Shown: piece after piece, positions 1-12,128 of the stretch
Layout of the letters: every line of letters begins with the position of its first letter
How positions within the stretch are numbered: position 1 is the first letter of the stretch
NCBI GenBank assembly: GCA_038373885.1
Contig: JAWZYV010000058.1
Span: 1 to 64,000, forward strand
DNA from: Cheiracanthium punctorium
Lineage: Eukaryota; Arthropoda; Arachnida; Araneae; Cheiracanthiidae
DNA: 64,000 nt
Direction: 5' to 3'
Translations under genes and position numbers: made by a program
The notes under the pieces: generated by a model
Databases searched by the model: none
What the model was told of the DNA's origin: nothing
Seen by the model: only the letters and a program-made list of their open reading frames with translations

Positions 1-68
1 TGTGTTGTGGATATTTACTTTGCATAAAAGCGGTTGTCATTTTACCGGTCTTCTAAAGATATGAATGT

Positions 69-199
69 AGGAAAAAACGCGAACGGAAAAAATGCCAAAT
101 GGAAAAAACGCAAATGGTAAAAACGCGAACGGAAAAAAACGTCAAACGGGAAAAACGCGAACGGTAAAAACGCGAACCGGAAAAAACGCGAACCAGAAA
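69..199 (+). repeat. Terminal minisatellite, about 16-bp units
   Basis: About eight imperfect tandem units of the form GGAAAAAACGCGAAC. Related units occur at 4043-4070, 39457-39517, 42553-42601 (inverted), 43326-43350, 45130-45177 (inverted) and 53540-53570, each time near an end of the 3.1-kb repeat or a fragment of it. Confidence 0.75.
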
Positions 200-1801
200 A
201 AAAAAAGAATATCCCCCCTCCCCCTCAGAATAATAAATTTTATTTAAATATTGACATGCAATTATTTTGTTTTGTAGTAAATACGATAATGGTATTTAAA
301 CAAATATTGGCCTCCCCCCAAATTCTTTTGTTTTTGAAGTAAAGGAGACACTTTTTATATTTTGAGAACATATATCTTCATATTAATCAGGAAAATTTAC
401 AACATTAAATAAAAAGGAATTAATTGCTTTTAGCTAGTCAAGGTCATGAAAGCCGTGTCCCTTCTAAGAAATAGGGGAGATTTCCCGGACAACGGGAACT
501 ATATGGTCGGAGATAGCGTACGGGAAAACGCCTAAGGCCAAATGAACAAACAGGGTTTTTTTTTTAGATTGAGGTTCCTGTTCCACGAAGCATGGAACAT
601 GTAGTGCACAGATTTTACATTCAAGGATATTATATCCAGAAAAACATTTAAAAGCTGTGCGGTAATAAATATATTTTATCACACTTTTAAAAAATAATTT
701 TTATATCAATTATTCTGTTGAGAAAGATACAATCACTGTATTGAGATTTTTTTAAAAACAAAATATTTAAAATTATTTAAAAGGGAATTTTCAGCGTTAA
801 ATAGAAACTCAATTGATTTCCAACGATTTATTTATTTGAATGAAATTTAAACTCGTAATCATTAGATTTTTCCCCGCTAGAGTATTTAATTCATTTTTAT
901 TTCCTAGTTTTATGTGACATCTAAACAGTAATAAATTATATAAATAACATTAAAACATATACAAATTAAAATCAAAATATTTAGTAGATTAGAGCCATGT
1001 GCCTTTAATTAACTGAAATTGACCTTTTTAATGAATGATTTATCAGTATATATTTAAGTATACATATTTTTGTTTTTTAAAATATTCATTTTAAGCATGA
1101 ATACTCTTAAAGATGCTTTTCCTAATTAAGTTATGGTATTAATAAGTCAACAACTAATAAAAACAACTTAAAATAAACTCTTCAAATAAAATGTTAGTGT
1201 AATTGTAACTTTTCAAACAAATTTTCATTTCTAAATGCTAAAAACCCCTTTTTACAGGAAACTTTTTAAAATGATTTAAAACTTATTTATTAAAATATAA
1301 AATATTGGCTATTTATAACTCTGATTAAAGTTAATGGTTAATTAGTTTTGTTAGAATAGTTTTAATAATTATATATTTGCTATTATTGATACAGCAAAGC
1401 TTATTGCCCCTCACCAACTTTGATTAAACGTATCTGCAAGCCTTCTTAGAAGAAAATAAACTTTCTACATCACCTCATTAATGTATGGGGTATATTTTAC
1501 TTACTGGGAATTTTTGTAAGAGGGCTGTATAAAAAATATATGTTTGTATTTATTTACATTTAATATCCAGAAATTTTTATTTGATACCATAAAATAACTA
1601 TGTAATTTATTCTATATGTCTAAGAAGAAAACTATATGTCGGGGTTTTTAGGACAACCTCGATAATAGTGTTTGGAAGCGATTATGATTTTTATTTAATA
1701 TCAAATATATTAAACTTTTTACTTTCACTGTAAATTATCATGAAAGTTAGTATTTATGTTTTGTGGCAGATCTACACAAGGATTGACTGCTTAATTTAGA
1801 C

Positions 1802-1912
1802 ATGCCTTGTTTGGAGGACTTTTTGAGGGGTCCTAACCGGAATTCACATTACAGATGGAGAAAACGGCCGCGCGGTAACCCAGAACCTTATACCTACACA
1901 TTAGCCTTCTAC
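1802..1912 (-). repeat. tRNA-derived SINE fragment
   Basis: Matches the reverse complement of the better preserved SINE at 10141-10335 (shared GGAGGACTTTTTGAGGGG-type and GGAGAAAAC blocks). It lies at the position equivalent to 41098-41212 in the other 3.1-kb repeat, so the SINE was already in the family before the two copies separated. Confidence 0.5.
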
Positions 1913-3939
1913 TAATTATGATGAAATTAATAAAAATTATTTATACTACAATGTAAAAGGTACTTGATTAAATTTTTAAAAATTTTTATTAGATAAATTT
2001 ATATCTTATAAAGCTCTCCTCTTTATAAAACTTACTGCTTATTAAACTTTTAAGATCAACTGAAAAAAACTTGCTGAAATACGCAAGACTGATAAAGTAT
2101 AAATATTTAGAAGGATAACTTATCAAATATTGAACTTCATATATGAATAAAATACAGCAAGAATAATATAACTTGATGTAAAACTTTAAGAGTATTATTA
2201 AGAAAAGGGAAAATTCTCTTCACTTTCGCTCAACGAATAAAATATTTTTGCATAAAATACTTTGCATTGCCTTAAAAATAAATAAATAAATATTTTAAAT
2301 AAAGCCTAGTATTTAGAAAGAATTTAAAACCACAACCTATTGGGAATGAAAAAAAATTGTTTAAACGAATCGCTTAAACAGTAACCTTGTTCAAATTAAG
2401 CTAATCTGACAGTGAAAAGTTTTTTTTTTTTTAAACAAATATTCTGTCAAGTACAGACTGGAGTTTCTTTTTGCATTTTTAAGCGGAACGGTTAAAAGGG
2501 CCCTTCAAACAAATGTTTAAAATAAAAAGATTTGGGGACAGAGGGGACACCCCCCCTGTAACCCCCCTCTCCCGATTGCGATAGTTCATAAGTACAATAT
2601 GCTTAGGAAAACCTGATAACAACAACAATAGCTTCTTTAGAGAAGGATTATCACCGCTCCCAGACCAACTGAAAATTTGGAGGGTCACATGTCGAATTTA
2701 AGAGCAGGAAAAGGAAATTTCTTTTAAATTTTAAAACAAGCGTTCGTTTAAAAAATTTTAGACGAAGAGGGAGGAAAGGGGGATACAGCCCCCCCCCTCT
2801 CTGACCCTACGCCGATGGTTCATATGTATTGTATTCTTAGGAAAATCTATTAACAATAGCTTCCTAAGGAAAGCTCATCACTGCTCCCAGACTAACTGAA
2901 ATTTTGGGGGTGCACAGGAAACATTTGAGGGGGGTCACATATCGAATTTTAGAGCAGAAAAGGGAAGTTTCTTTAAAATTTCAAACATGTTTATTTTTTT
3001 AAAAATTGACGAAATTGTTCGGGGGGTTCACAGGGGGACACATGACCCCCCGTTCGCCCCCCCCCCCAAACGACGCTACGCCTATAGTTCATATGTTAAA
3101 TGAATCATGTTGGCGTTTTTTCCGCACACCATCTAGAATGAGGGCCATGGGGGCTATAACCTACCCCCCTCCATGAGATCTTAATATGCACTAGATAGAA
3201 CAGAGTTATAATGTTCTGTTAAATATATGCATAATTAAAAAAAATATTTGTTTTGAAATCTTATTTCTTTGCTTTTTTTAATGATCAATGCAAATTTTTA
3301 ATTAAAACACGGTCTCAAAATCTCTATCCACTGACATTTTTTCTTCCTTATAAATGTTTACCAGAGTGCTTGAGATAGGAAAGATAAGAAAGTGACGACA
3401 CGTTTAATCTCAGAAATGAACAAGACCACCAAGGACTTAGTTTTCTGGGAACAGGAATATTGTTAGGACATGAGGAAGTGACATCCGATTTGTATAAGGG
3501 GGAAGATAAACCAAACAGGTCATTGCTTGATTTTTCTCTGAGCCGTATTTACTGTTTTCTTTCGGCTTGGTGGTGACAGAAAACCTATTCAAGATTTCTG
3601 AAGAAAGATAAGTCAGTCTATCAATGTTTTGTGTGCCTCCTTTGAGTTGAAAATGGAGGTAAGGTGCTCAAAAGTTTTGTTCTGGAATCCCAAAGGTGTA
3701 TTTCACTTTCTAGGGAATGAGGATTAATGCGCAGCAGGTGTACGTAGAAATAGCGGAAGTTCCATTCCGGAAGAGGAAATATAGGGAGAATCCAGGCAAA
3801 AGCATAATCTTTGGCAAAAGGTTACCATCTTTGGTGATAAACCTCTTTCGCCAAGTTGGAAGAATTTTGTGCTGATCAATCATCAGGGCTCGAACTTCCC
3901 CCTGTTGAGCACATAGATATTCGAATTTAGACATTTTAA

Positions 3940-3972
3940 CATAGAAATAATACACTGTGTATTATTTCTATG
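3940..3972. repeat. Perfect 16-bp-arm palindrome
   Basis: CATAGAAATAATACAC and its exact complement are separated by a single T. No target duplication or known family recognised. Confidence 0.8.
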
Positions 3973-4079
3973 GTTGAGCAGGTACAGGATTCTTATTTGT
4001 CCACACCTGGTCAATGCTCTGAGATATTCCCGTGCGGTCTGCGAGAAAAACGCGAACGGCAAAAACGCCCATATGAATA

Positions 4080-4560
4080 TAATTTATACATTTATACTAA
4101 GTATTATAAGTAAATTAATAATTTCTTGACTGTAATACATAAAACATAATCTGTTGCATAATTTTGAAATGTTGAAAAAATTCTCCTAATTTTTTGTAGT
4201 TGATGATTTAGCTGTAGTTAACATTTATATAAATTTCATTTCATTTTCGCCAATATCTTCATATTACTACGTTCTTTTGTGAACATAATCCTTTGAAAAT
4301 ATTTATTTCATTTTATGAAAAATGGAGCATCTTATACGTTGCATTTTATTATGTTGCTGATTCAAGATTTATTTGAAATCAAATTTGAGGATATTCTCAA
4401 AAATTAAGGTATGGAAAGTACTCTAGATGATACTTTTAAAAATTTTTATTTTTAATTTATTTATTTTTTCTGTTTCGTATAAGGGAGACTGGTGTTGGTT
4501 GTAACATTTGGAACATTTTTAATCAATATTTACACAACTTAAGGCTGTTGTTTTTCGAAG
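4080..4560. other. AT-rich intergenic stretch
   Basis: No supported gene, RNA or bounded repeat. Frames are short and interrupted. Confidence 0.5.
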
Positions 4561-4569
4561 TCATGCGAC

Positions 4570-4965
4570 ATATAAGCAGCTTTTTGAAATAGGTAATTGA
4601 ACTAAGAGACTCTGCAAAATTTAGAATGTCTCTTTTAGACTTTACAGGTTGTTCTATGAATTGTTACAAACAATGAACCTACAGAATTTACGAAACACTC
4701 AGAAAAACGGAATTTTGAAATATTATTCTCCTAAACATGAATCTCCGAGGCTCATTTTTGAGAGTGATTTTTGTGCTTATGAATTTTTTTCTGACACTTA
4801 CATGAGACAGACAGCTTTACTGTTAGTATTAGTCCATAGTGCATTGGGTGAAGAAGAATTATTATTATTATTATTATTTTTTGAGTGTTTAATATCATTG
4901 GTTTGTTGTTAAAGCCGTTCAAAAGTCCTGTGACGAAGATAGCTCTTCACGTGGAATATCCTTAA
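4570..4965. repeat. Relic of the SOCS-gene 3' flank
   Basis: Blocks such as TGTGCTTATGAATTTTTTTC, the AGTCCATAGTGCATTG block and the GTTCAAAAGTCCTG block match, in order, 16320-16500 and 55420-55530, which flank the 3' ends of genes 1 and 3. No exon remains here. It may be the trace of a lost fourth copy or a dispersed repeat. A (TTA)n microsatellite interrupts it at 4858-4880. Confidence 0.5.
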
Positions 4966-4969
4966 AGCA

Positions 4970-5970
4970 AAAACGCAATGCGAATTTGGGCTAGACATCA
5001 AAGAACTTTTGCAAATATATTTGCAGTGAGTTTTTTTAAGTAATCGTGTGTGAACTATAATTAAAAAATTGCATAAATGCAATTTAGACTTACGGCTGCC
5101 ACATGAGTTGAATTTTAATGTATATATGTCGGTTATTACAATGTTACAACTATCCTAGCCTGGGGCAACTATGACAGCTTCATAGGGCATTTGTAATTGG
5201 GCTATGAGTTTGTATCACTAAAAGAGCAAATATGTTTTAAATAACATTTCTAATAGCATTTATAGAATTAGCATTCAACAGAAAAATGATATTATCTATA
5301 TCTGTTGCGATACATGATCAAGACAATACTTAGCAAAAAACTTAACAGGACAAATTTTTTACTTCAAAGCAACAAAATCAGATAATCCATCATATCACAA
5401 AGACATTTTAACTCATTTCTTTGCAGTTTCTGTACTTAAATTATTAGAGGATGCTGTATCATACTGCCATCACACTGTGCATTAAATGGAAAATGTTAGA
5501 TTACACCAGTGTTACTTTTGACCCCAGTTTCTCCTTTATTCTTTTTCAATGTGGTTAGTAATTAAAAAATATTTTAAACATACATTTAAAATCTTTTTAA
5601 TCACTTATTAAAAAATAATATATATATATATATGTATATAATTCATTAAAGAAAGATTTTAATCAACTGATTTAAATCACTACAACCCTGTTGGTTTGAT
5701 ACACATCATTTTTAAAATTAATGAATAAATAAATAAAATTAAATAATTGCAAACTGAAACTTTAGCTGTTAAAGACGTTCAAAAGTTCCCTGAGCAGATG
5801 CTTGCGGCTGGAGTTTTGCTAGAGTGGTTAAGGAGCATTAGAATTCTCAAATCATGTAGGTTGGTTGCTCCTGGGGTTACTCTTACTTTCTTGTATTTTG
5901 AAATGTTACTATGCGCACTCAATTATTAATATGTTTGATCGAAATTTCATAATTAAAACTTTTATTAACA
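4970..5970. other. AT-rich stretch before the Mutator-like exon
   Basis: Contains a (TA)n tract at about 5619-5637. A tRNA A-box-like TAGAGTGGTTAAGGAGC near 5820 could be a SINE scrap. Nothing else is supported. Confidence 0.4.
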
Positions 5971-5971
5971 G

Positions 5972-6270
5972 TGCAAAGCCATAATCAACACAGATTTCGG
6001 CTGGACAGACATTCTGAAGGAGCTGCCTCACAACCATCAGCCAGATAGACGTAAAATAGATGTTTTTAGAGGCGATGCATCTCATGGAGGAGAAAGCAAA
6101 AGGATGGACTAACAAGCACGCACGAATCTTTGCGGACGATGTGGTAAAACTTCCGGATGACGTAAAATCCCGTCTTCCTGTTGACGAAACAGGGAAGAGA
6201 AAAATAAGGAATCAACGGACGTCTGATTACCCTGGAACGTTAAAAGCCTTGAGAGAATTGCGTATAGAAG
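5972..6270 (+). pseudogene. Mutator/FLYWCH-like pseudogene, upstream exon
   Basis: An exon bounded by a TTTATTAACAG acceptor and a GAAG|GTAAG donor (phase 1). It encodes a helical, basic segment (ARIFADDVVKLPDDVKSRLP, then KIRNQR) of the kind found between the zinc finger and the MULE domain in FLYWCH/Mutator-type proteins. One extra T in the T-run at about 6061-6066 shifts the frame: the first part reads in one frame (FGWTDILKELPHNHQPDRRK), the rest in another. The donor phase fits the acceptor at 14139, giving a 7.9-kb intron. The family call rests on pattern resemblance; the exon structure is visible directly. Confidence 0.55.
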
Positions 6271-6287
6271 GTAAGCCGAATTGAAGT

Positions 6288-6450
6288 TTAACCCTTTAAC
6301 GCGCAGTTTTCCCACTCTGGAAACACCAAACTCGGGCGTTTTGACTCTTGCCAGTCACGAAGAATACATTTCATTTCTATAAAAAATAGTTGCGGGTGAC
6401 ATAGCTCCAGGAGAATCCTTTACTTTTTAGCACGTCATTTTGCGTAAAAA
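6288..6450 (+). mobile_element. piggyBac-like MITE, left-end fragment
   Basis: Starts at TTAA followed by CCCTTTAACGCGCAG, the same left end as the copies at 46327, 60501 and 62605. The copy stops in an A-run near 6450. It sits just inside the intron of the Mutator-like pseudogene. Confidence 0.7.
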
Positions 6451-6656
6451 AAAAAAAGTGTGTGCGTGTAATCTTTACGCGCGATTGAAGTAAAACTTCA
6501 TGCCATATCACTGAAATAAAATAAACTTTAATTTAAATAAATATCATATTATAATTTAATTATATTTATTATTCATGTACTTTACAAAGATTATATAAAC
6601 ATTATATTTATATTATTCATTGGAAATAGGTACTTGAATATCATCACAATTTTTAA

Positions 6657-7001
6657 TGACTATGTCATTTTATCTCTAACCCCCTTTATTGAAAATTGTC
6701 CGAAAAATTTGTCCCAAAAATGCGACATAATTTTACACATATTTAAATACTATTAGTTCGCAACACCTTTAATCCATTGTTACACTACTTCGTAAGCTGT
6801 AGAATATGCATCACATGTATTTTTTACATATATTTAAATACTATTAGTTCACAACAGCTTTAATCTATTGTTACAATATTTCGTAAGCTGTAGAATGTGC
6901 ATCACATATATTTTTCTATAAATTGGTTACAATCATAAAAATTTCATCATAGGGTTACCAGGCGAAATACAAGAAAGATGGGAGATAATATGACATAGTC
7001 A
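6657..7001. mobile_element. Short TIR MITE, about 345 bp
   Basis: TGACTATGTCATTTTATCTC at the left is mirrored by GAGATAATATGACATAGTCA at the right, with A/T-only flanks. It contains a 91-bp unit repeated twice (about 6737-6918, TTTAAATACTATTAGTTC...). A left-end copy with only one unit lies at 32809-32965. Confidence 0.65.
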
Positions 7002-7057
7002 ATTAATATAGCTTTAATAAGGCAAAAATGAAATTAAAAAATTAGAAAGGTTCCCTA

Positions 7058-7336
7058 ACGAGGCTCGAACAGCCGAGTTTTATTTATGTATGAAATTATA
7101 GGTTTGTGGTAACTATAATGTGAAATATAAATTTTACTCTCTAAATTTGCTAATTTTCTTGAAAATACAGCATCTATCGTTGCGCCGAAACGCGTTGTTG
7201 ATTGAAGTCGAGAAGTATTCATAGTTAGATCAAATTTCTCTTTTAAAAAATCAACTAACGGCTGAGATTCTTGCAAGCGAAAATTAACATTAAAATCTCC
7301 AGTAAGAATCATCGGTAATCCATGATAAGAATTCAT
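7058..7336 (-). pseudogene. Helitron-type endonuclease fragment
   Basis: About 93 residues of an endonuclease/exonuclease/phosphatase-like fold: PMILTGDFNVNF, then FDLTMN, then ATIDAVFSR and SHYSYHKPIISYI. The GDFNV metal-site motif and the terminal S-x-H-x-P motif are seen directly. This version, with a short spacer and SYHKP in place of SDH, is the kind I associate with the C-terminal endonuclease of Helitron2/Helentron Rep-helicase proteins. No helicase or Rep motif is nearby, so it is a stranded fragment. A non-LTR retrotransposon endonuclease is the alternative. Confidence 0.5.
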
Positions 7337-7339
7337 GAT

Positions 7340-7717
7340 AAGAATTACTTAGAATCCAGGAAATGTCCATGTTGTAGTATTATTCTTTAACTGTTTTCTT
7401 ATACCATTGTTCCGTCTGGAGGTTGGATTTGAATGGGGGGGAATGCCTCCCCATTCAAAGTAGTCTAGTATTATACTTTAACTGCGTTCTTTAACTGATG
7501 TTTTCCTCTGTTTGTTGGGTTCGAATGCAGGTAGTGTAAATTTTGTGTTTTTCTATCACAGTGTTCTTAAGCGTTGATTTCGTCTGCTCGTAGGTTTCGA
7601 ATTATTATTCTGCATCCGTGTTTTTAAACTGCAGGTTCTGTCTATTGTTTGGGATTGATTGCAACCAGGGTCCGTTTTTTAATAGTGTTCCATCTCCGTG
7701 TTAAACCGTTGCTCCGT
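7340..7717. other. Degenerate GTTCTTAA/CCGT-rich repeat
   Basis: Phrases such as TTCTTTAACTG, GTTCTTAAGCG and TTTTTAAACTG recur every 60-90 bp through about 7940, suggesting a decayed low-copy tandem array. No gene seen. Confidence 0.35.
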
Positions 7718-7723
7718 CTTGAG

Positions 7724-7882
7724 CATAGGCACCGTCAGAATATTTCCCATGGGGGGCAAAGACTATTTCAACGTATGGTTACCATGTTGGAAAGAGCAAA
7801 AAAGCAAGGGAACGCACTGAATACAAAAATCCAGGGGGTGGCATTGCCCCACCCCCCTTGCCCTATGCTGCTACTGCCCATG
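7724..7882. mobile_element. Small hAT-type element
   Basis: Ends read CATAGGCACCGTCAGAATAT and CTGCTACTGCCCATG, and the inside carries GGGGGCAA-type blocks. The reverse complement matches 39754-39912 (GCGCCGGCAGCATAGGGC...). CTTGAG flanks both ends, giving a 6-bp remnant of a target duplication. Confidence 0.55.
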
Positions 7883-8260
7883 CTTGAGGTTGGGTTAGAA
7901 TCCACGGAGTGGCCATTTGTTATTCTTTTATTTTGTTCTTAAACCGTTTGCAGCCAGTGTTTGTTTCTTTGTGGTGTTACATACCCGTGTTCTTAAACAG
8001 TTGTATATATCAATATAAATATATATATCATTACTATATATAAATATATATATCATTACACTATATATATCATTATAAATATTGCGTTTACACAAACTAC
8101 ATTCTTCAAAATTTACTAACATTTCTTAAAATACAGCTTTTGGACAAAATAATAACAGACATGACATACATAATATTTAGGAGTTTAATGGCCTAACGGC
8201 TCATTTTACTGGCATTTGACAAATAATAATATCATTTCGCTTCAAAACTATTGCTTATAT

Positions 8261-8829
8261 CAGGGGTTCTCAAACTTTTTTCCCCCGTGGCACCCTTGTC
8301 AGGCTAAAAACACTTCGCGGCAATCTTGTCAGGCTAAAAACACTTCGCGGCACCCTTGTCAGTCTAAAAACATTTCGGGGCACCCTTTTCAGGCTAAAAA
8401 TCATTTCGGGGCACCCTTCTCAGGCTGAAAACGTTTCGGGGCAGGTTACCTTTAAAGCAATATGAATATGAAGGTTAGAATGAAGCAGTTTGGATACATT
8501 TTTCATTGTTTCTTTTATGTTTATTGGGCTTACTATTACACTATCTTGGAAAAGGGATATAGAATTTTGCCCCCCCACCCCCATATTTCAGTTAGTTCCT
8601 GTAAAATAGAGGCGACTTGACACCGAACTCTCTAGAACTTGACTAAAATATTTTTGTTTCGCGTACTTGATCATCGGAATGGCATACTTTTTTGTGAAAT
8701 ATCGGTTCAGAGGAATTTTTTTGATTATGCTCCCCCAAAACTTAGACTTTTCTTGATTATTTCCACGGCACCCCTGGTAAACGCTCGCGGCACCCCAGGG
8801 TGCCGCGGGACACAGTCTGGGAACCCCTG
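8261..8829. mobile_element. Non-autonomous hAT element with internal tandem array
   Basis: Begins CAGGGGTTCTCAAACTTTTT and ends TCTGGGAACCCCTG, the classic terminal pair of a Charlie-like hAT group. Flanks GCTTATAT and GCCTATAT match at 7 of 8 positions. No transposase remains. Positions 8288-8444 hold five 34-35-bp units (GGCACCCTTGTCAGGCTAAA...). Confidence 0.85.
8288..8444 (+). repeat. 34-35-bp tandem repeat, five units
   Basis: Units read (GG)CACCCTTGTCAGGCTAAAAA followed by CA(C/T)TTCG(C/G)GG, with increasing divergence rightward. It lies inside the hAT element near its left end. Confidence 0.85.
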
Positions 8830-9080
8830 GCCTATATTCATTACGAAATAGTATTATAAGACATTTATGTAATTAAAACACATCTGAAGCCAGTAATTAC
8901 GCGTAAAATAGTAAAGCAGCGCAGCGGTCGAAAATGTAGGATTTTCTGTGGTTCTTCTTTTTCAGGGTCAGCGTGGAGTATATGACATGTACGTCACTTC
9001 CTTTACTGAGCGTTACTTCCGTCCAAAAAAAAAAATCTGAGTTACTCCCAAGTCGCGACTAAAGAAGTTTTACTTCAAAA

Positions 9081-9317
9081 ATTGTCACGATTATTTTTAA
9101 CAGCATTGACATCTGCTGAACAATTTAAGAATGCGCGAACAGCTGGATAGATTGTCCAATGCTGAAAAAAGGGCAGCCGTTGCCATCGCTCGACTTAACT
9201 ACCAGCAAGATGGAGGACGATCGAAATGTTCATCGCGCTAGAGACCCTTTTTTGACGACAGCTGGCTGTGCGGCACAGCCAGCTGTCGCCAAAAAAGGGT
9301 CTCTAGATCTGTGGCAC
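9081..9317. mobile_element. piggyBac-like MITE fragment with hairpin core
   Basis: Shares the body (GAACAGCTGGATAGATTG, ACTACCAGCAAGATGG) with the copies at 24728, 60501 and 62605. The inner part, about 9238-9305, is a near-perfect hairpin of CTAGAGACCCTTTTTTGACG and its complement. Both outer termini are missing. Confidence 0.65.
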
Positions 9318-9359
9318 CCCTGGACCACCCCCCCCCCTGGGTACGTCCTTGATTAAAAC

Positions 9360-10130
9360 ATACAATGGAAAAAAAATTATTAATAAATGAAGTTGTAAGT
9401 AAACTCAAACATAATTGTGTGTTTCTTACATTTTCTTCTATTACTTTTAATTTGTTTTAGTACATTATTGTTGCAGATTTCTAGAATGTATTTATTATTC
9501 ACTGTTACTGTATCTTACATTTTAATTTTTGTTAATTTTATTTATTGGGCATTAAATTTGACCGTAATGGTCTTGTTGGTAGATAATTTATCTGAAAACA
9601 GAAATATCTAGCATTGAGCAAAAGTCGACTCGAGACTGCCATTGTACTGGGCGAACGTGCATATTAAAACTATGAAGCCGTACATATTTTATTTGGATTA
9701 CTCATACCTATGTTGAATAAATTTGGATCCAGCTAATTTATTAGAGGGAGGTGAGAAACACAATTAAAATTACAGTTAATTTTTATTCTTTAAGTAGCTT
9801 TATTTAATACTATGCTTACTACTGTGGCATAATTATACATTCAACATGGTTAACAAAAGTAAAACAATCAGGAAAACGAATGAAAATTTAACGTTAATTA
9901 TAGTTTTCCATAGCTCTTCCTTAACATCGAAACAAATAAATTAAATTTTGCAATTTAATTAAATAAGCTTTTTATTTATTACTTTATTTAATTTTAACTT
10001 TTGAAACATTAAAAAAAAACACCCATAAGTATGTGTTGATAATATACATTCATAGGAGAAACTTGAGATTATTATAACTATTTATTAGGAAAAAAAGATA
10101 TTTTAAACCAGTTTTACTGAATTATAATAT
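9360..10130. other. AT-rich gene-free stretch
   Basis: Nothing supported beyond low-complexity A/T tracts. It lies inside the long intron of the Mutator-like pseudogene. Confidence 0.4.
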
Positions 10131-10140
10131 TACTTATTTA

Positions 10141-10335
10141 GAAAAGAAACGCCCCACCATGGCCGAGTGGTTAATGCACTCAAAATGGTAGACGGCTGAA
10201 ATGTGAATGTCCCATGCGTCGTATGGCTGTCGGTCTAATGATCTGGAGTCGGTTTTCTCCAGATATAACGTGAATCCCCTTAGAAAGTCCTCCAACCAAG
10301 GCACTCCCATCCTGGGCAGATACCCCTCGAGCAGG
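10141..10335 (+). repeat. tRNA-derived SINE
   Basis: The head contains a perfect A-box-like TGGCCGAGTGG at about 10160, followed by a tRNA-unrelated body (CTTAGAAAGTCCTCCAACC). At least six related copies lie in this window, most on the minus strand. This is the best-preserved head. Confidence 0.65.
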
Positions 10336-10339
10336 TTTG

Positions 10340-12086
10340 CCAAAACGCATAATGAGATCGTATTTATTTAAGTAGCTTAGTCTTCAGAATATCTTCTGAG
10401 ATGATTATAATTTATCAAATCATTTATTCTATTTAAAACGTGGGATATTTGACGTCCCGCACACACCTTTCGCTGGGCATGTCCTCCAAAGTCCAAAAAA
10501 GTAACATGCCAACTCTCACGACACTGTTGGCAACCCTAATTACACCTAACTTATGTACTCTTAATTTTCAATAGGGTTATGCGTTCACGGAGAGCTAACT
10601 GCCGACCCCGTGTTTTTCCATCTGTGCAAGAGGAAAACCAGCGCAAGAAAAAGATCAAATATTATATCATAGTTAAACAGTTATAGGTTTTGTGTTTTTC
10701 GTTTGTATTTAAATATCCTGGGATAATTCATAGTTTTACAGAAATCTTTTTCGATACAGAGTGAAAAAAAAAAGCTGTTTGAAAAGCCGCTGATTTAAAA
10801 ATTAAGGGGACAGTTAACCCCTAAGTTTGATCAGAATATCGATTTTCTGTTTATTAAAAAAGTATTTAGCAGAGAGTCTGTTAAAATATGATTATTTTGA
10901 TGCCTCATTTTTATAATATGCCAATAATATAACGAGATAGATAAGGTAAATTTTGTTAACACACTCAGGGAATTTCATTGGTAACAGACTCTTTAAAGGG
11001 TCCCCAACCCCATGCTCACATTTTTTTCTTTTTCAATTTAATGTTTTAAAAACGCTAAGGCTTTTTGGATTTGAGATGAAGATTTACATTTTTTTTTGTC
11101 CATGTTCTTTATTATACGTATATCTGATAAAAGTGAACATGGAATCAGCCTTCAGTGTTTTTCTTTTATTTTTTAAAAAATATATTAAAATATCTATTAT
11201 TGTTTTACACTTTATAAATCAGTAGAAAAATTATATTAAACGCAATAATAGATGTAATCTAAAAATGCTTGCACAGTCTTGTGTAATATGCATTTGAAAA
11301 ATCTGTTTTTAAAAATGGGGCAACAGTCTTTATTTTAAAACAGTAGATAATTTTTTTAAACGAAACTTTTAAAATATTTTATTTATTACTTTATTTTTGA
11401 ATGTGCAGTTTAAAAGGATTTAATTTTCGAAATGTACTTTTAGTGGAGCATGGAAATGTATTCACTTCATCATTTTTGCCACATTTTTTAAAATGAAAAA
11501 AAAAACTGATGGTAAACTGCCCTTTCAATGTGAAGATAATTTAGAAACTTTTTATTTTAATAAATCCAGAAAATATGATGTCCAGCAAAATTCAGATCAA
11601 ATAATACCTTATAAAGCTGTTTGCATCACCAAATGTACCATACGCACGCATTATCCGATGTATTCAAAATTTATTCTATACAGTTATGAACTTTTATATT
11701 CTTTAAAATACTCGAATACTGTTAAAAGCTTTTTTAAGGAATTCCTTTTTCTAGCAGACTGATTTAAACTGCTAAGTAAAGTTAGTAGTTTATATTACGA
11801 TGAATTTTGTTGGGAAAAGGCCGTGACTTAATCATAATATGTAATAGTATTAATAATTTTTATTATAAATAATAGAGGTTATCACGGTAGAGGGGAGGGG
11901 TAAATTTTCCGAGATAGTTTTACGAACTTTTTTTAGAGACCGAGATGTCCAACAACACCAGCAGACTTTTAGTTGTACATAATCCTTCTTTCTGAGGTTA
12001 CTGACGTCCTACCCAACGCCCCCCAAAATATAGAAAGCCTTACTACTCCTACGTCACCAAGCCTTGACGTCATCGTAGAACATTTG

Positions 12087-12128
<42 letters not shown>

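Larger units (their letters stand above)
69..3124. mobile_element. Unclassified 3.1-kb repeat, copy A
   Basis: The left end is a run of GGAAAAAACGCGAACGG-like units. The right end carries the same motif inverted (GGCGTTTTTTCCG), so the termini are inverted. Long internal stretches, for example about 1020-1500 and 1640-2560, match 40315-40790 and 40920-41860 in order and at near-constant offset, which makes 39457-42601 a second copy. I see no transposase reading frame. It could be a foldback-like or other non-autonomous DNA element. The family is real on internal evidence; the class is unknown. Confidence 0.6.

Noticed and set aside
69..199. CRISPR array
   Set aside because: Short imperfect A-rich tandem units without unique spacers, in an animal genome.
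5813..5890. tRNA/SINE head at TAGAGTGGTTAAGGAGC
   Set aside because: Only the A-box-like string is convincing; the B box and body do not match the SINE families here.
8000..8080. Possible AT-rich origin or matrix-attachment site
   Set aside because: It is a simple TA/TAAA microsatellite; sequence alone gives no support for a function.
10141..10220. Possible tRNA gene (perfect A box)
   Set aside because: The downstream part does not form a T arm and the block is repeated across the window with a SINE body.
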